DNA of 64,000 nt, taken from positions 18,296 to 82,295 of the forward strand of contig NZ_BAMZ01000007.1 of assembly GCF_000964225.1 (NCBI RefSeq), written 5' to 3'. Shown in pieces: positions 28,362-38,019 of this stretch. The notes beneath the pieces are model-generated. The model did not search any database. It had not been told where the DNA came from and saw nothing but the letters and a program-made list of their open reading frames with translations. The position numbers and the translations under genes were made by a program. The DNA comes from Acetobacter syzygii (GTDB taxonomy: Bacteria > Pseudomonadota > Alphaproteobacteria > Acetobacterales > Acetobacteraceae). Position 1 is the first letter of the stretch, and every line of letters starts with the position of its first letter.

Positions 28362-30170
28362 TTACTCAGAAAGCAACGCTTCCCGTTTCATTTCAAGTTC
28401 CAGCCATTGCTCTTCACATTCTGCCAGTCTTGTTTCAATTTTCTGTAATTCGGCAGAGTGGCGGTCAAAAGCTTTGGGGTCTTTGCTGTAAAGATCGGGG
28501 TCGGCCATTTTGGCCCTGTGTTCGGTCGCCTTGGCTTCCAGCTTTTCCATTTCCAGTGGCAGATTATCCAGTGCGTACTGGTCTTTATAGCTTAGTTTTC
28601 GTGCAGTCTGTCTGGCGGGCTGTTCACGTGGTTTATCTGCTGCCGGTGTGGGAATAACCTGTGCGGTTTCCAGCGGCTGCTGGCCACGCTGGACCAGCAT
28701 GTCACTGTACCCACCGGCATATTCAATCCATTCTCCCTGACCATCGGCCGCAAGTACAGAGGTGGCAATGCGGTCCAGAAAGTCACGGTCATGGCTGACC
28801 AGCAGGACCGTACCGGGATAATTGCAGAGCATGTCTTGCAAAATATCCAACGTTTCCAGATCCAGATCGTTGGTGGGTTCGTCCAGAATGAGCAGGTTGG
28901 ACGGCTTGGCGAGTGCGCAGGCCAGCATTAGACGACCACGCTCCCCACCAGATAATGCGCTTACAGGTGTGCGCGCCTGTTCCGGACGGAACAGAAAATC
29001 CTTCATGTAACCAATAACATGCCGCTTTTCTTCCCCGATCTGCACCATGTCTCCACCACCATCGGTCAGGGTTTCGGCCAAGGTGCGTTCGGGATTAAGG
29101 GAGCGGCGTTGTTGGTCCAGTGTAACCATGCTCAGGGAAGGGCCAAGAGCAATGGTGCCACTATCAGGTTGGTCATAGCCGGTCAGCAGGCGTAGCAGGG
29201 TCGTTTTGCCTGCGCCGTTGGCCCCCACAATGCCTAGCCTGTCGCCGCGCAGAACGCGCAGGTTCAGATTGTGAATAACACGTTTTGTGCCCCATGATTT
29301 GCATACATCCTCAGCAACAGCCACAAGGCGGCTGGAGGTTGAAGCCGATTGGGCATTCAGCGTGACCGTGCCGGGGGCACGCACAGCCTCGCGTCTGGCG
29401 GTGCGTAGGTCAGCCAGTTCACGCACGCGGCGCACATTACGCTTACGGCGAGCTGTAACGCCATAGCGCATCCAGTCTTCTTCGCGGGCAATCTGGCGAT
29501 CCAGTTTATGGGCGTCGCGCTCTTCCTGTTCCAGAACCTCCTCACGCCACGTCTCAAAGCGATCAAACCCCTCATCAAGTCTGCGTGTTATGCCACGATC
29601 AAGCCAGACCACAGAGCGCGACAGGGTAGAGAGCAAGCGTCGGTCATGGCTGATCATGACCATGGCGGAACCAAGGCTGAGCAGTTCGCGCTCCAGCCAT
29701 TCAATGGTTGGCATGTCTAGATGGTTGGTGGGTTCGTCGAGCAGAAGCACGTCAGGTGCTGCGGCAAGTGCGCCTGCAATGGCACAGCGCCGTGTTTCCC
29801 CGCCGGAAAGGTGGCTTGTGCTTTCCTGCCCATTCAGGCCGAGGGCATCCAGCATGGGGCCTGCCCGCCATTCCATGTTGGGGTCGTCAATCTGGGCAGC
29901 AACATACTCTGCCGTTGTGGCATAAGCGCTCAGGTCTGGTTCTTGCGGAAGGTAACGCAGGGACGCGCCAGGCTGGACGAATACGCTGCCTGCATCTGGC
30001 TGGATAAGGCCTGCAGCAATTTTAAGTAATGTGGATTTGCCCGAGCCGTTGCGGCCCACAAGGCAGAGGCGCTCCCCTTTGCCAACGGCAAATCCTGCTC
30101 CGTTCAGGAGCGGCTTGCCACCGAGTGTAAGGGTAATGTCCTGTAAATGCAGTAAAGGGGGTAGCGCCAT
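28362..30170 (-). CDS. uup: ABC-F ATPase, Uup-like
   Basis: A 602-residue soluble protein with two ABC domains and no membrane segments. Walker A motifs are GRNGSGKST (near residue 40) and GANGAGKTT (near 320); signatures are LSGGETRRCAIAGAL and LSGGERGRLMLACAL. The charged interdomain linker (about 205-265, EDWMRYGVTARRKRNVRR) and a C-terminal coiled-coil-like tail (about 540-600) match Uup more than EttA. Uup-type proteins act on ribosomes or on DNA branch structures and influence precise excision of transposons. It is separated from phyR by 64 bases on the same strand. Confidence 0.9.
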   Translation of the reverse strand: MALPPLLHLQDITLTLGGKPLLNGAGFAVGKGERLCLVGRNGSGKSTLLKIAAGLIQPDAGSVFVQPGASLRYLPQEPDLSAYATTAEYVAAQIDDPNMEWRAGPMLDALGLNGQESTSHLSGGETRRCAIAGALAAAPDVLLLDEPTNHLDMPTIEWLERELLSLGSAMVMISHDRRLLSTLSRSVVWLDRGITRRLDEGFDRFETWREEVLEQEERDAHKLDRQIAREEDWMRYGVTARRKRNVRRVRELADLRTARREAVRAPGTVTLNAQSASTSSRLVAVAEDVCKSWGTKRVIHNLNLRVLRGDRLGIVGANGAGKTTLLRLLTGYDQPDSGTIALGPSLSMVTLDQQRRSLNPERTLAETLTDGGGDMVQIGEEKRHVIGYMKDFLFRPEQARTPVSALSGGERGRLMLACALAKPSNLLILDEPTNDLDLETLDILQDMLCNYPGTVLLVSHDRDFLDRIATSVLAADGQGEWIEYAGGYSDMLVQRGQQPLETAQVIPTPAADKPREQPARQTARKLSYKDQYALDNLPLEMEKLEAKATEHRAKMADPDLYSKDPKAFDRHSAELQKIETRLAECEEQWLELEMKREALLSE

Positions 30171-30234
30171 AACAGTTTGTCAGCCGTTCCAGAATAAGGT
30201 CGATCGAGGTTCTGGCAGCTTTTTACCTAACAAA

Positions 30235-30984
30235 TCAGGCCTGAGCTACACCCATACTGCTTACGGCCTGATAGGTGGCAACGGCAAGCGTTAAGGGGTC
30301 GAATGGCTTGGTAATGACAAAACAGGGTTCCAGCTTTTCGCCGGTCAGCAGCCTTTCGGGGTATGCGGTTACGTAAATGACCGGTACTTTAAAAGTGGCT
30401 GTAATCTCAGCGACAGCTGCCATACCGTCCCCTCCGGGCCCCAGATTGATGTCTGCCAGAATAAGGCCGGGTTTGGTTTGGGCTGCAAGTTGTATGGCAT
30501 CAGCCTGTGTATGGGCAATACCTGCAACCTTGTGACCACATTGCAGTACAAGCAGTTCAATATCCATGGCAATAATCGGCTCGTCCTCAATAATCAGGAC
30601 GGATGTCTGCACACCTTTGTGAAGCTGCTTTTGGGCCGCTTCCAGCTCCTGCACGGCCTGTTCGTGCTGTAGGCCAATAATGCGGCCTGCAATCTCCACG
30701 TTCACTTCTTCGAGTGTGGTCAGCAGCAGTAACTGCCGCTGGATGGGGGAAAGTCCAGGCCCTTGGGTGCTACGCTGCACCTCGTGCGTGCCATAAAGGC
30801 GCGAGATTGCCTGATAAAGCTGGAGCAGGGGGGTAAACCCTTCCGCCGGGGGTTGAGAGGTCAGGCCCCTCAGGCTTTCCGCAACAAGCAGGTCACCTTC
30901 TGGCTGGTTGCCAGTCAGGGCGCGTGCATAACGTCTGCCATAAGGGAGAGCCCGGATCAGCCCGTCACGCAGTGACTCTGACAT
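30235..30984 (-). CDS. phyR: PhyR, anti-anti-sigma response regulator of the general stress response
   Basis: A 249-residue two-domain regulator. Residues 1-120 are a sigma-like domain (with TTLEEVNVEIAGRIIGL as the region-4-like helix pair) that binds NepR. Residues 128-245 are a receiver with the acidic pair Glu133-Asp134, phosphoacceptor Asp178 (ILADINLG), Thr206 and Lys226 (TKPF). When phosphorylated, PhyR pulls the anti-sigma factor NepR away from EcfG. The start at 30984 has the strong site AAGGAGA. It is divergent from the sigma and nepR genes, the classic alphaproteobacterial arrangement. Confidence 0.95.
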   Translation of the reverse strand: MSESLRDGLIRALPYGRRYARALTGNQPEGDLLVAESLRGLTSQPPAEGFTPLLQLYQAISRLYGTHEVQRSTQGPGLSPIQRQLLLLTTLEEVNVEIAGRIIGLQHEQAVQELEAAQKQLHKGVQTSVLIIEDEPIIAMDIELLVLQCGHKVAGIAHTQADAIQLAAQTKPGLILADINLGPGGDGMAAVAEITATFKVPVIYVTAYPERLLTGEKLEPCFVITKPFDPLTLAVATYQAVSSMGVAQA

Positions 30985-31105
30985 GACAAATCTCCTTATG
31001 ATTAGGTCATGGTAAAAACATACGGTAAAGCAATGATGCCACGGAGCGGCGATTGCCGAAAGGGGATGAATCCTGATTAACACACCAAATCCCGATCATG
31101 GTGAC

Positions 31106-31618
31106 GTGCGTTTGGTCTTTCGGACCGAATTGCTGGCACTTTTGCCCTCCCTGCGCGGCTTTGCGCGTTTTTTGGCGCGGGAGCCTTCCATGGCGGATGA
31201 TCTGGTGCAGGAAACCGTTTTGCGGGCATTGGACCGCATGGCGCAGTTTGAGGTCGGGAGCAGCCTTAAAGCATGGTGTTTTACAATCCTGCGTAATATT
31301 TTTCTGGAGCAGCGCCGGCGTGGCAAAAAAGAGCAGGAAGTGCTGGAGCATTATGGGCAGCACTCTCCTCATCGTGCGCCACCTTCCGCAGATGGGCGGC
31401 AGGAGGTGCAGGAGCTGGAAACCCTGTTATGGCAGCTAACGCCGCTACTGCGAGAAGCGCTGGTGCTGATTGGTGCGCAGGGCATGACGTATGGTGAGGC
31501 GGCTGAAATTTGCGGTGTGGATGTGGGTACGATCAAGGCCCGCGTTTCTCGCGCCCGGTCCATGCTGCACAGATTGACCCAGCAGCAGGTAGGAGAAGGC
31601 GAGGCTGGTCCTGAGTAA
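31106..31618 (+). CDS. ecfG: ECF sigma factor, EcfG-type (first copy)
   Basis: A 170-residue extracytoplasmic-function sigma factor. Region 2 runs from about 15 to 75 (LVQETVLRAL, SSLKAWCFTILRNIFLEQRRR) and region 4 from about 105 to 155 (LREALVLIGAQGMTYGEAAE, GTIKARVSRARSML). Sequence and position divergent from phyR mark it as EcfG-like. GTG at 31106 starts directly at conserved sequence. An in-frame CTG at 31073, with AGGGGA six bases upstream, would add eleven residues and may be the real start, since no ATG or usable site is close to 31106. A second ECF gene follows. Confidence 0.85.
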   Translation: MRLVFRTELLALLPSLRGFARFLAREPSMADDLVQETVLRALDRMAQFEVGSSLKAWCFTILRNIFLEQRRRGKKEQEVLEHYGQHSPHRAPPSADGRQEVQELETLLWQLTPLLREALVLIGAQGMTYGEAAEICGVDVGTIKARVSRARSMLHRLTQQQVGEGEAGPE

Positions 31619-31721
31619 TTGCCGCTCTCTTTTTCGTGATAATAAAAATAAGACCCGCATGTAACCTTTTGGTGCTGTCGTTCATTGCTTGCATAAACGG
31701 AAGAAGAGCGGAGTAAAAACA

Positions 31722-32324
31722 ATGACAGCGACAGCCTCGTTATTCCACGATCAGGTAATTGCCATTCTGCCCAAACTGCGCGTGCAGGCTCTGGCTTTGA
31801 CCCGCAACCGTACTGCTGCGGAAGATCTGGTGCAGGACGCCGTTTGCAACGCTCTGGCTGCACAGGAAAGTTTTATTCCCGGCACCAATTTTGGGGCATG
31901 GATGCACCGTATCCTGCGCAACCGCTTTATTTCCGACCTGCGCAAAAAACGCGAGACCACGGACATTGATGATGCTCCGCAGTCCATGCTGGCAGTCGCA
32001 GCCCGACATGATGACCGGTTGTCCCTGATGGAGTTGGATGCAGCACTTGCACGTCTGCCAGACGACCAGCGGGAAGCTTTGGTGCTGGGGGTTCTTGAAG
32101 GAATGAGTTATCAGGAACTGGCAGAAATTTCTGGCTGCGCGGTGGGTACGGCCAAAAGTCGGGTTTTCCGCGCCCGGCGGCAGTTGGAAGTCTGGTTAAC
32201 TGGAGAAGAATCCGCCTCTGAGGTGAGTGGTCGGCAAAAAGGTGATCATGCACAGGCAAAGGCGGCAAAAAACACTGGCTCTGCGCGATTGGCTTCTTCT
32301 CGCATGAGTGTTGCGGCAGTCTGA
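31722..32324 (+). CDS. ECF sigma factor, EcfG-like (second copy)
   Basis: A 200-residue ECF sigma factor. Region 2 (AAEDLVQDAVCNALAAQES, NFGAWMHRILRNRFISDLRKKR) and region 4 (LPDDQREALVLGVLEGMSYQ, GTAKSRVFRARRQLE) are complete. A charged, Ala-rich tail of about 40 residues follows region 4. The ATG at 31722 has GCGGAG eight bases upstream. It precedes nepR by about 115 bases and may be the sigma factor directly paired with it. Compared with the first copy it has the more usual EcfG spacing to nepR, so which copy is the main general stress sigma factor is open. Confidence 0.88.
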   Translation: MTATASLFHDQVIAILPKLRVQALALTRNRTAAEDLVQDAVCNALAAQESFIPGTNFGAWMHRILRNRFISDLRKKRETTDIDDAPQSMLAVAARHDDRLSLMELDAALARLPDDQREALVLGVLEGMSYQELAEISGCAVGTAKSRVFRARRQLEVWLTGEESASEVSGRQKGDHAQAKAAKNTGSARLASSRMSVAAV

Positions 32325-32440
32325 GCATGGCGTATGCTGAGCTTGCAAGGTGCAGGTCTGCGGGGAATGAATTGCCTGCCCCGCAGGTAGTGGCGTCAGG
32401 CGAACAACGGCAGGACCATAAGTTCGGAATGGGAAAGAGT

Positions 32441-32602
32441 ATGGACGGTGCTCCCCCTCGCAAGGGCAGGCAGTCTCGGGATCAGGCGTTTGATGTCTGG
32501 CTGAAGCGCGGCTTGCACCAGCTTTTTGATGATGTCGTGAATGAACCTGTGCCTGAAGAGCTTTTGAAGTTGATTGAGCAGGATCGGGACAAGCAGGACT
32601 GA
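32441..32602 (+). CDS. nepR: NepR, anti-sigma factor of the general stress response
   Basis: A 53-residue protein carrying the conserved NepR core: amphipathic helix with LKRGLHQLFDDVVNEPVPEE followed by LLKLIEQ. NepR holds EcfG inactive until phosphorylated PhyR captures it. The ATG at 32441 has GGGAAAG five bases upstream and gives a length typical of the family. In-frame ATGs at 32429 and 32327 exist, but the extra residues do not look like family sequence. The histidine kinase gene begins five bases after its stop. Confidence 0.85.
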   Translation: MDGAPPRKGRQSRDQAFDVWLKRGLHQLFDDVVNEPVPEELLKLIEQDRDKQD

Positions 32603-32607
32603 GCCGT

Positions 32608-34377
32608 TTGCTTTTCTTTTCATGGTCGGGCCGTGTGGCCCGGCGCGTTGGTGCTGCACTTATGTCCGGTCTGGGCAGGGTGTTCATAACCACCAGTGCC
32701 CGTATGCGGGTGTTAATCTGTCTATCGGGTATTCCCGTACTGAGCATTGGTGCGGTTCTGGCCTTGCGCAATTATCAGGAAGTCAAGGTAGGCAGCGCCC
32801 AGCGTGCGGTGGCCGCCATTATGCGGTTGGACCAGCAGTTTCGCCACGATACGGATCGCCTGCGCAGTGCGCTGGAAACAATCGGCAACATGGATCTGAC
32901 CCACGATCAGATTGTCCATGCGCTCAAACTGGCTGAGACGATTAGTGGCCAGCGCTACTGTTTTTTGGCTGTTCTGAATGAAAAAGGGGAGAAAATAGAT
33001 TCTGTCTCTCCTTCCGGTCGTTCCTGTGCAGAGGTTGGCACTTTAACGCCTCCTGCACGCATTAACGCGACTGTTATGGAAGCCGTACAAAAAAGCGGCG
33101 GTGCGGAAGATAATGGGGCGTTCCTGCGTATAACAGTGCCTGCGGCTTTTCTGGCAGACCCGGAGGCGCATGGGTATCTGGTAGGAATTCTACAAATTTC
33201 GCGCACACGGGCGTATTTGGGTGGAGCTTCCGGGTGGGAGGCTTTTTCGGATGATACAAACCCAGTGCAGGCATGGCTGTTAATGCACGATGGGGAGTTA
33301 TTCCCTGTTTGTACAAACTGTAATTGGGAGCAGCCTCCCCCAGAGCTGGTGTTCCGTTTAAAAGAACAGCTGGAAAAAAGTGACCGCTCGGTTGTGTCTC
33401 TCCCATCCATGCAGGGAGGGTATGCGCTGGGTGGCATTGCGGGTGGTGCGGATATTTTTGTGTCCACCCAACGTACCCCCATAGAGGCGGATGCTCTGCG
33501 AGCGATGATTTTTCAGATCGCAGCACTGTTGTTCCTGTTAGCCGCTGGGCTGATCGGGGTCACACTGGCCGCCAACATTGTGTTGGTATGGCCATTGCGG
33601 CGTCTGACGTATTCTGTGCGCAAATGGCAGATGGAGGGGGTGTTTGACGGTCGGGTGACCCGGTCCATGCCCTTGGAGCTTCAGCGGCTGGGGCAGGCTT
33701 TTACGCGTGCTACGCAACGTTTGTCCCGGCATGAGGCGCGGTTAAAAAAAGCCATGGCGCACCAGGAACTGCTGATGAAGGAAATTCATCATCGGGTGAA
33801 GAATAATCTTCAGATCGTGGCGTCTTTGCTGAACTTGCAGGCCAACCAAATTGCACACCCGGAGGTCAAGGCAGAGTTTGCCCTTGCGCGTGACCGAATC
33901 CGGGCGCTGGCAACCCTGCATCGCACCCTGTACGCAGAAGATACGCTGACCAGCCTGAACATGGCAGTGTTTCTGAAGGATCTGTGTGAGCAGACATTCC
34001 ATATAGCGGGAGAAGCCGATGCAGGCCGTATTCGGCTTGAGGTAGAATCAGACAGCTTCTGGATGGACCCGGATCAGGCTGTACCTCTGGCCTTAATTGT
34101 GACGGAAGTTGTTACCAACTCGATCAAATATGCCTTTCCGGACGATCGGGAGGGGATTATTCATGTGCGTCTGACAAAAAATGGCAATCTGGTTACACTG
34201 CTTGTCGGTGATAACGGTGTGGGATGCTCATTCGACCCCGCGTCTGGTACGCAAGGGATCGGTCTTAAGCTCATTCATGGTTTTGCCAGACAGCTTAAGG
34301 CATCTTTGAGCTATACTGGCAAAGATGGCGTGCAGTTTACGCTGGTGATGCATCTGGATAAAGCGCAAAACCCATAA
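32608..34377 (+). CDS. Membrane sensor histidine kinase, HisKA_2/HWE type, PhyR-partner candidate
   Basis: A 589-residue kinase with transmembrane helices at about 34-53 and 300-328 enclosing a periplasmic sensing region of about 245 residues that contains several Cys. A HAMP-like stretch follows. The phosphoacceptor motif KEIHHRVKNNLQ (His394/395) belongs to the HisKA_2/HWE group that feeds PhyR in other alphaproteobacteria. The ATPase has the N box VVTNSIKYAF and G boxes GDNGVG and GIGLKLI. The TTG start is five bases after nepR and has AGGA about ten bases upstream; an ATG at 32662 is the alternative. Confidence 0.88.
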   Translation: MLFFSWSGRVARRVGAALMSGLGRVFITTSARMRVLICLSGIPVLSIGAVLALRNYQEVKVGSAQRAVAAIMRLDQQFRHDTDRLRSALETIGNMDLTHDQIVHALKLAETISGQRYCFLAVLNEKGEKIDSVSPSGRSCAEVGTLTPPARINATVMEAVQKSGGAEDNGAFLRITVPAAFLADPEAHGYLVGILQISRTRAYLGGASGWEAFSDDTNPVQAWLLMHDGELFPVCTNCNWEQPPPELVFRLKEQLEKSDRSVVSLPSMQGGYALGGIAGGADIFVSTQRTPIEADALRAMIFQIAALLFLLAAGLIGVTLAANIVLVWPLRRLTYSVRKWQMEGVFDGRVTRSMPLELQRLGQAFTRATQRLSRHEARLKKAMAHQELLMKEIHHRVKNNLQIVASLLNLQANQIAHPEVKAEFALARDRIRALATLHRTLYAEDTLTSLNMAVFLKDLCEQTFHIAGEADAGRIRLEVESDSFWMDPDQAVPLALIVTEVVTNSIKYAFPDDREGIIHVRLTKNGNLVTLLVGDNGVGCSFDPASGTQGIGLKLIHGFARQLKASLSYTGKDGVQFTLVMHLDKAQNP

Positions 34378-34477
34378 AGTTTAAGGCTGGTGCGGGTGCT
34401 GGCATGTCATTCCTGCAGCAGGGGCAGGCGATCTAAACTGTTGCGTCCTTGGCAGAGCAGTATAAACGCTGTCTGTC

Positions 34478-36199
34478 ATGAAGAACGAGAAAGCAGCAAT
34501 ACGTAGCTGGACGCGCCTCCAGTCACGTCTTGGTCGTCACGCAGCGCGATCAGTGGTTGGGTCCGGGCTGCTCTCCAGTCTTGCTGGTATTGGGCAGGCT
34601 TGGTGTGTGGCCGTTGTTCTTGGGCACGCTCTTGTGGCGTGGCGTGTGGGGGGGCAGGAGAGCATTTTCCCTGCATGGCCTTTTCTGGTGTTTCCCGCCC
34701 TGGCGATTGTTCGCGCCCTTTGCATGATCAAGGCGGATATGGCGGCCGCACAAGCTGGAATTATAGCCCGCAGGCGTTTGCGTGGCGAGGTCATGACCTC
34801 CATTCTTGCCGGTGGTCCAGCATTGCTGCGCCGTACTCATAGCGGTGCCCTTGCTTCGATCGTGGTGGACCGCATAGAAGCGCTGGATGGTTTTTTTGGT
34901 CGCTGGGTGCCTGCTTCGGTTTTGTGGATTGTAGCGCCGTTGGCTATTTTGGTGCCTGTTGGCATTGCGCAGCCTCGGGCAGCCCTTATTCTGGGTATAT
35001 GCGGCATAGTGGTGCCTTTTGGGCAGGCCGTGTTTGGCATTGGCGCCGCAGTTGCATCCCGCAACCAGTTTCTGGCCATGACGCGGCTTCAGTCCCGCTT
35101 TCTGGACCGTATTAAAGGTATTGCCACCATTGTTCTGGCTGGCCGTACGGAGGATGAGACCCGTAGGCTCGGTGCTGCGGCGGAGGAGTTGCGACTGCGG
35201 ACAATGAAGGTGCTGCGCGTGGCATTTTTATCTTCTGCATCCATTGATTGCGCCATGGTCGCGGCGTTTATTCTGCTGGCTGTTTTGGATGGCCGTCAGG
35301 CGCTGGCCATGCAGGCAAATGGTCAGCTGGAGGGCTTGCAACCCATGGTGGTTGCAAGCCTGTTTGCTCTGCTTGCTGTGCCAGAGTTTTTTGCTCCACT
35401 CCGTGGTCTGGCGCTTGCTTATCAGGATCGGGCTCATGCACAGGGTGCCGCAACGGCTATTCTGGACCTGCCGGATGTCATTGAACGACCCGTGCTGGAA
35501 GGGGCCAGAACGGTTAATGCCAATGGCGTTATGGTCGCGTTTGATGATGTCGGTTTTACATGGGACCCAGCCCGTGGCCCCGCGCTGGAGCATGTTAGCT
35601 TTACCGTTCCGGCAGGCGAAACTCTGGTCATGGCAGGGGCTTCTGGCGCCGGTAAATCGACCATTATGGAATTGTTGCTGGGCTTTATTACGCCCCAGAC
35701 CGGCCGCGTGCTGTTTAATGGAGCGCCGCTGGAGAGCATTGTGCCGGATGCTCTTTCTCGCGTGGTATCATGGATCGGGCAGAAGCCGGTTCTGTTTGCT
35801 GGGTCTTTGCGGGATAATATTCTTTTTGCCAAGCCGGATGCCAACGAGGCGGAACTGGCCAATGCCCTGCGGTCTGCCGCCGTTGATGAATTTTTACCTT
35901 CCTTGCCCGATGGGTTGGATACGCAGATAGGCGAGGGAGGTTTTGGTCTTTCTGGGGGGCAGGCCCAGCGTATTGCCATTGCACGCGCCTACCTGAAAAA
36001 CGCACCAGTCCTGCTGCTGGATGAACCTACCGCTCATTTGGACCCGGCAACAGAGAAAAGCGTTTTTGAAAGTCTGCAACGTCTTGCTGTTGGCCGTACC
36101 GTTATTCTGGCTACGCACTCTGCTGCGGCACATATGTTCAAGGGCCGCCGGATAGACCTTCAGAATGGGCGTATAGTAAGTCGGCAGGGGGCTGCATAA
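34478..36199 (+). CDS. cydD: CydD, thiol reductant ABC exporter subunit
   Basis: A 573-residue half-transporter: six membrane helices in the first 320 residues, then an ABC domain with Walker A GASGAGKST, signature LSGGQAQRIAIARAY and Walker B VLLLDEPTAHLDP. With CydC it forms the exporter of glutathione and cysteine to the periplasm that is needed for cytochrome bd assembly. Recognition rests on the pairing with CydC and on the segment RSFDR-like RRTHSGALASIVVDRIEALDG. It starts about 100 bases after the stress kinase gene. Confidence 0.88.
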   Translation: MKNEKAAIRSWTRLQSRLGRHAARSVVGSGLLSSLAGIGQAWCVAVVLGHALVAWRVGGQESIFPAWPFLVFPALAIVRALCMIKADMAAAQAGIIARRRLRGEVMTSILAGGPALLRRTHSGALASIVVDRIEALDGFFGRWVPASVLWIVAPLAILVPVGIAQPRAALILGICGIVVPFGQAVFGIGAAVASRNQFLAMTRLQSRFLDRIKGIATIVLAGRTEDETRRLGAAAEELRLRTMKVLRVAFLSSASIDCAMVAAFILLAVLDGRQALAMQANGQLEGLQPMVVASLFALLAVPEFFAPLRGLALAYQDRAHAQGAATAILDLPDVIERPVLEGARTVNANGVMVAFDDVGFTWDPARGPALEHVSFTVPAGETLVMAGASGAGKSTIMELLLGFITPQTGRVLFNGAPLESIVPDALSRVVSWIGQKPVLFAGSLRDNILFAKPDANEAELANALRSAAVDEFLPSLPDGLDTQIGEGGFGLSGGQAQRIAIARAYLKNAPVLLLDEPTAHLDPATEKSVFESLQRLAVGRTVILATHSAAAHMFKGRRIDLQNGRIVSRQGAA

Positions 36200-36200
36200 T

Positions 36201-37934
36201 ATGATAACGCAAGACCACGCGGCACAAAAGCCAACGACTGCGCAGGCCATAACCGGCACTCCCCATCATGCCGCAGGATTAACCGACTGGCAGGCTATTT
36301 GCGTCATATTCGGTCTGTGGCGCAGGCAGGCTATGCGGCTGTTTGTGGGGGCTTTGCTGGCTCTGGCTGCTCTGGCCTGCGGGCTTGCGCTCATGCAGGC
36401 ATCTGGTTTGCGTCTGGCTGGGTGTGTTCTGGGTGAACTGGTGGTCACAACGGCTCTGCTTCGCTGGGTGGGTGTGGGGCGCGTGACCTTGCGTTATGCG
36501 GAGCGTCTTTTTGCGCATGATGCAATGTTCCGTGCTCTGGCCGATCTGCGGGTATGGTTTTTCCATTCTCTGGCACATGGAGCTGCTGCGGGGCTTGGTT
36601 TCCGCCGGGCAGGGGATATGTTGTCCCGCCTTGTGTCCGATATTGGTACGCTGGACGGATTGTACCTGCGTATTGTGGTTCCTCTGGTCTGTGCGGGGCT
36701 GACCTTTCCGGCACTTCTGGTTATTATTGGGCGGCAGAGTCTTGCGCTTGGCCTTTGCGTTGGCTTGCTGTTCGCCTGTGCTGCTTTTCTGGTGCCATGG
36801 TTGATTGCACGGTCTGGCCAAAAAGCCGCTGATCAAGCGGCTCATCTGCTCGCCCATTTGCGTATTTCCGTGTTGGATCTGGTTGGTGGCCTGCGCGAAA
36901 TCCGCGCTTTTGGTGCGGAAGGGCGGATGCTTGCCCGGGTTCAGGCGGCGGATGCCGCTTTGTTACAGGGGCAGATGGCACTTGCCCGGCGCGCCGCTTT
37001 TGCCAATGCGCTGGCTTTTTTGTTCGGGCAGATGGCTATTTTTCTGGTGTTGCTGGCCGTTGGCGGTGTCATGCTCCCCAAACTTCATGCGTTGGAGGGG
37101 GTGAGCATTCTGTTCCTGAGCGTTGCTGCGTTTGAAAGTGCGGTGACACTGACGCGGGCAGGGTTACAGGCCGGGATTATGGGGGCTTCTGCTAGCCGTG
37201 TGGTGGAAATGGCAGTGCAGCCTGCTGCCGCTCATGCGCAGACTGCGCAGAAAGATGCCCCAGAGGATACCCACATCCGGCTGGACAATGTGCACTTCCG
37301 GTGGGCGGAAGACAGAGCTTGGGTTTTAAAGGGGTTAACACTGGATATTCCCGCCGGGAGTCGTGTGGCCATTCTTGGGCCTTCCGGTGTTGGTAAATCT
37401 AGCCTTGCGGCGCTGTTGCTACGGGCAGCGACACCACAGACCGGTCAGATTCTTTTGGGGGGGGAAGATATAACAACCCTTCGGGCAGACTCTGTGCGTA
37501 CTAAAATGGCATGGCTTTCTCAGGCTACGCATTTGTTTGACGATACTATTCGCGCCAACCTGCTGTTGGGACGCCCGGATGCCACGGAAGATGAACTGTG
37601 GAAAGCTCTGGACGAAGCTGCCGTATCGGAGGTGGTGCGGAACTTGCCTGAAGGGTTGGATACGTGGCTGGGCGAAGGGGGGATTCGTCTTTCTGGTGGT
37701 CAGGGGCGACGTATTGCGTTGGCCCGTACATTGCTGGCACCCGCACCAATTCTTATTCTGGACGAACCTGCGACCGGGTTGGATGCCCAGACTGAGCAGG
37801 AATTTCTCCGGACATTGAATGCTGTAACCGAGGGGCGCACGGTTATTCTTATCGCCCACCGCCTGACTGGCGTGGAAAAGCTGGACCGGATATGGCGTCT
37901 GTCGGATGGCTTGGCCAAAGCTGCGGCGGCATAG
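36201..37934 (+). CDS. cydC: CydC, thiol reductant ABC exporter subunit
   Basis: A 577-residue partner of CydD, starting one base after its stop. The membrane part (about 45-330) contains GRVTLRYAERLFAHDAMFRA and GDMLSRLVSDIGTLDGLYL, the typical CydC segments. The ABC domain has Walker A GPSGVGKSS, signature LSGGQGRRIALARTL and Walker B ILILDEPATGLDAQ. A run of eight G (37457-37464) lies in the ABC domain and is in frame. Cytochrome bd oxidase genes are not in this window, although this exporter is expected to support their product. Confidence 0.9.
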   Translation: MITQDHAAQKPTTAQAITGTPHHAAGLTDWQAICVIFGLWRRQAMRLFVGALLALAALACGLALMQASGLRLAGCVLGELVVTTALLRWVGVGRVTLRYAERLFAHDAMFRALADLRVWFFHSLAHGAAAGLGFRRAGDMLSRLVSDIGTLDGLYLRIVVPLVCAGLTFPALLVIIGRQSLALGLCVGLLFACAAFLVPWLIARSGQKAADQAAHLLAHLRISVLDLVGGLREIRAFGAEGRMLARVQAADAALLQGQMALARRAAFANALAFLFGQMAIFLVLLAVGGVMLPKLHALEGVSILFLSVAAFESAVTLTRAGLQAGIMGASASRVVEMAVQPAAAHAQTAQKDAPEDTHIRLDNVHFRWAEDRAWVLKGLTLDIPAGSRVAILGPSGVGKSSLAALLLRAATPQTGQILLGGEDITTLRADSVRTKMAWLSQATHLFDDTIRANLLLGRPDATEDELWKALDEAAVSEVVRNLPEGLDTWLGEGGIRLSGGQGRRIALARTLLAPAPILILDEPATGLDAQTEQEFLRTLNAVTEGRTVILIAHRLTGVEKLDRIWRLSDGLAKAAAA

Positions 37935-38019
37935 ACCTGCATCAATCTTTATTGACGCAGGCACGGGGGCGATGCACCAAATAAACTGTTTTTGTTTTTA
38001 TAATTCAGGAATGATCATT

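Noticed and set aside
31661..31683. An EcfG-type promoter before the second ECF sigma gene
   Set aside because: GTAAC and CGTTC are separated by only 13 bases and the first element is not GGAAC; the known pattern needs about 16-17.
32327..32440. A longer NepR starting at 32327
   Set aside because: The 38 extra residues do not resemble the family, and 32441 has a well-placed GGGAAAG site.
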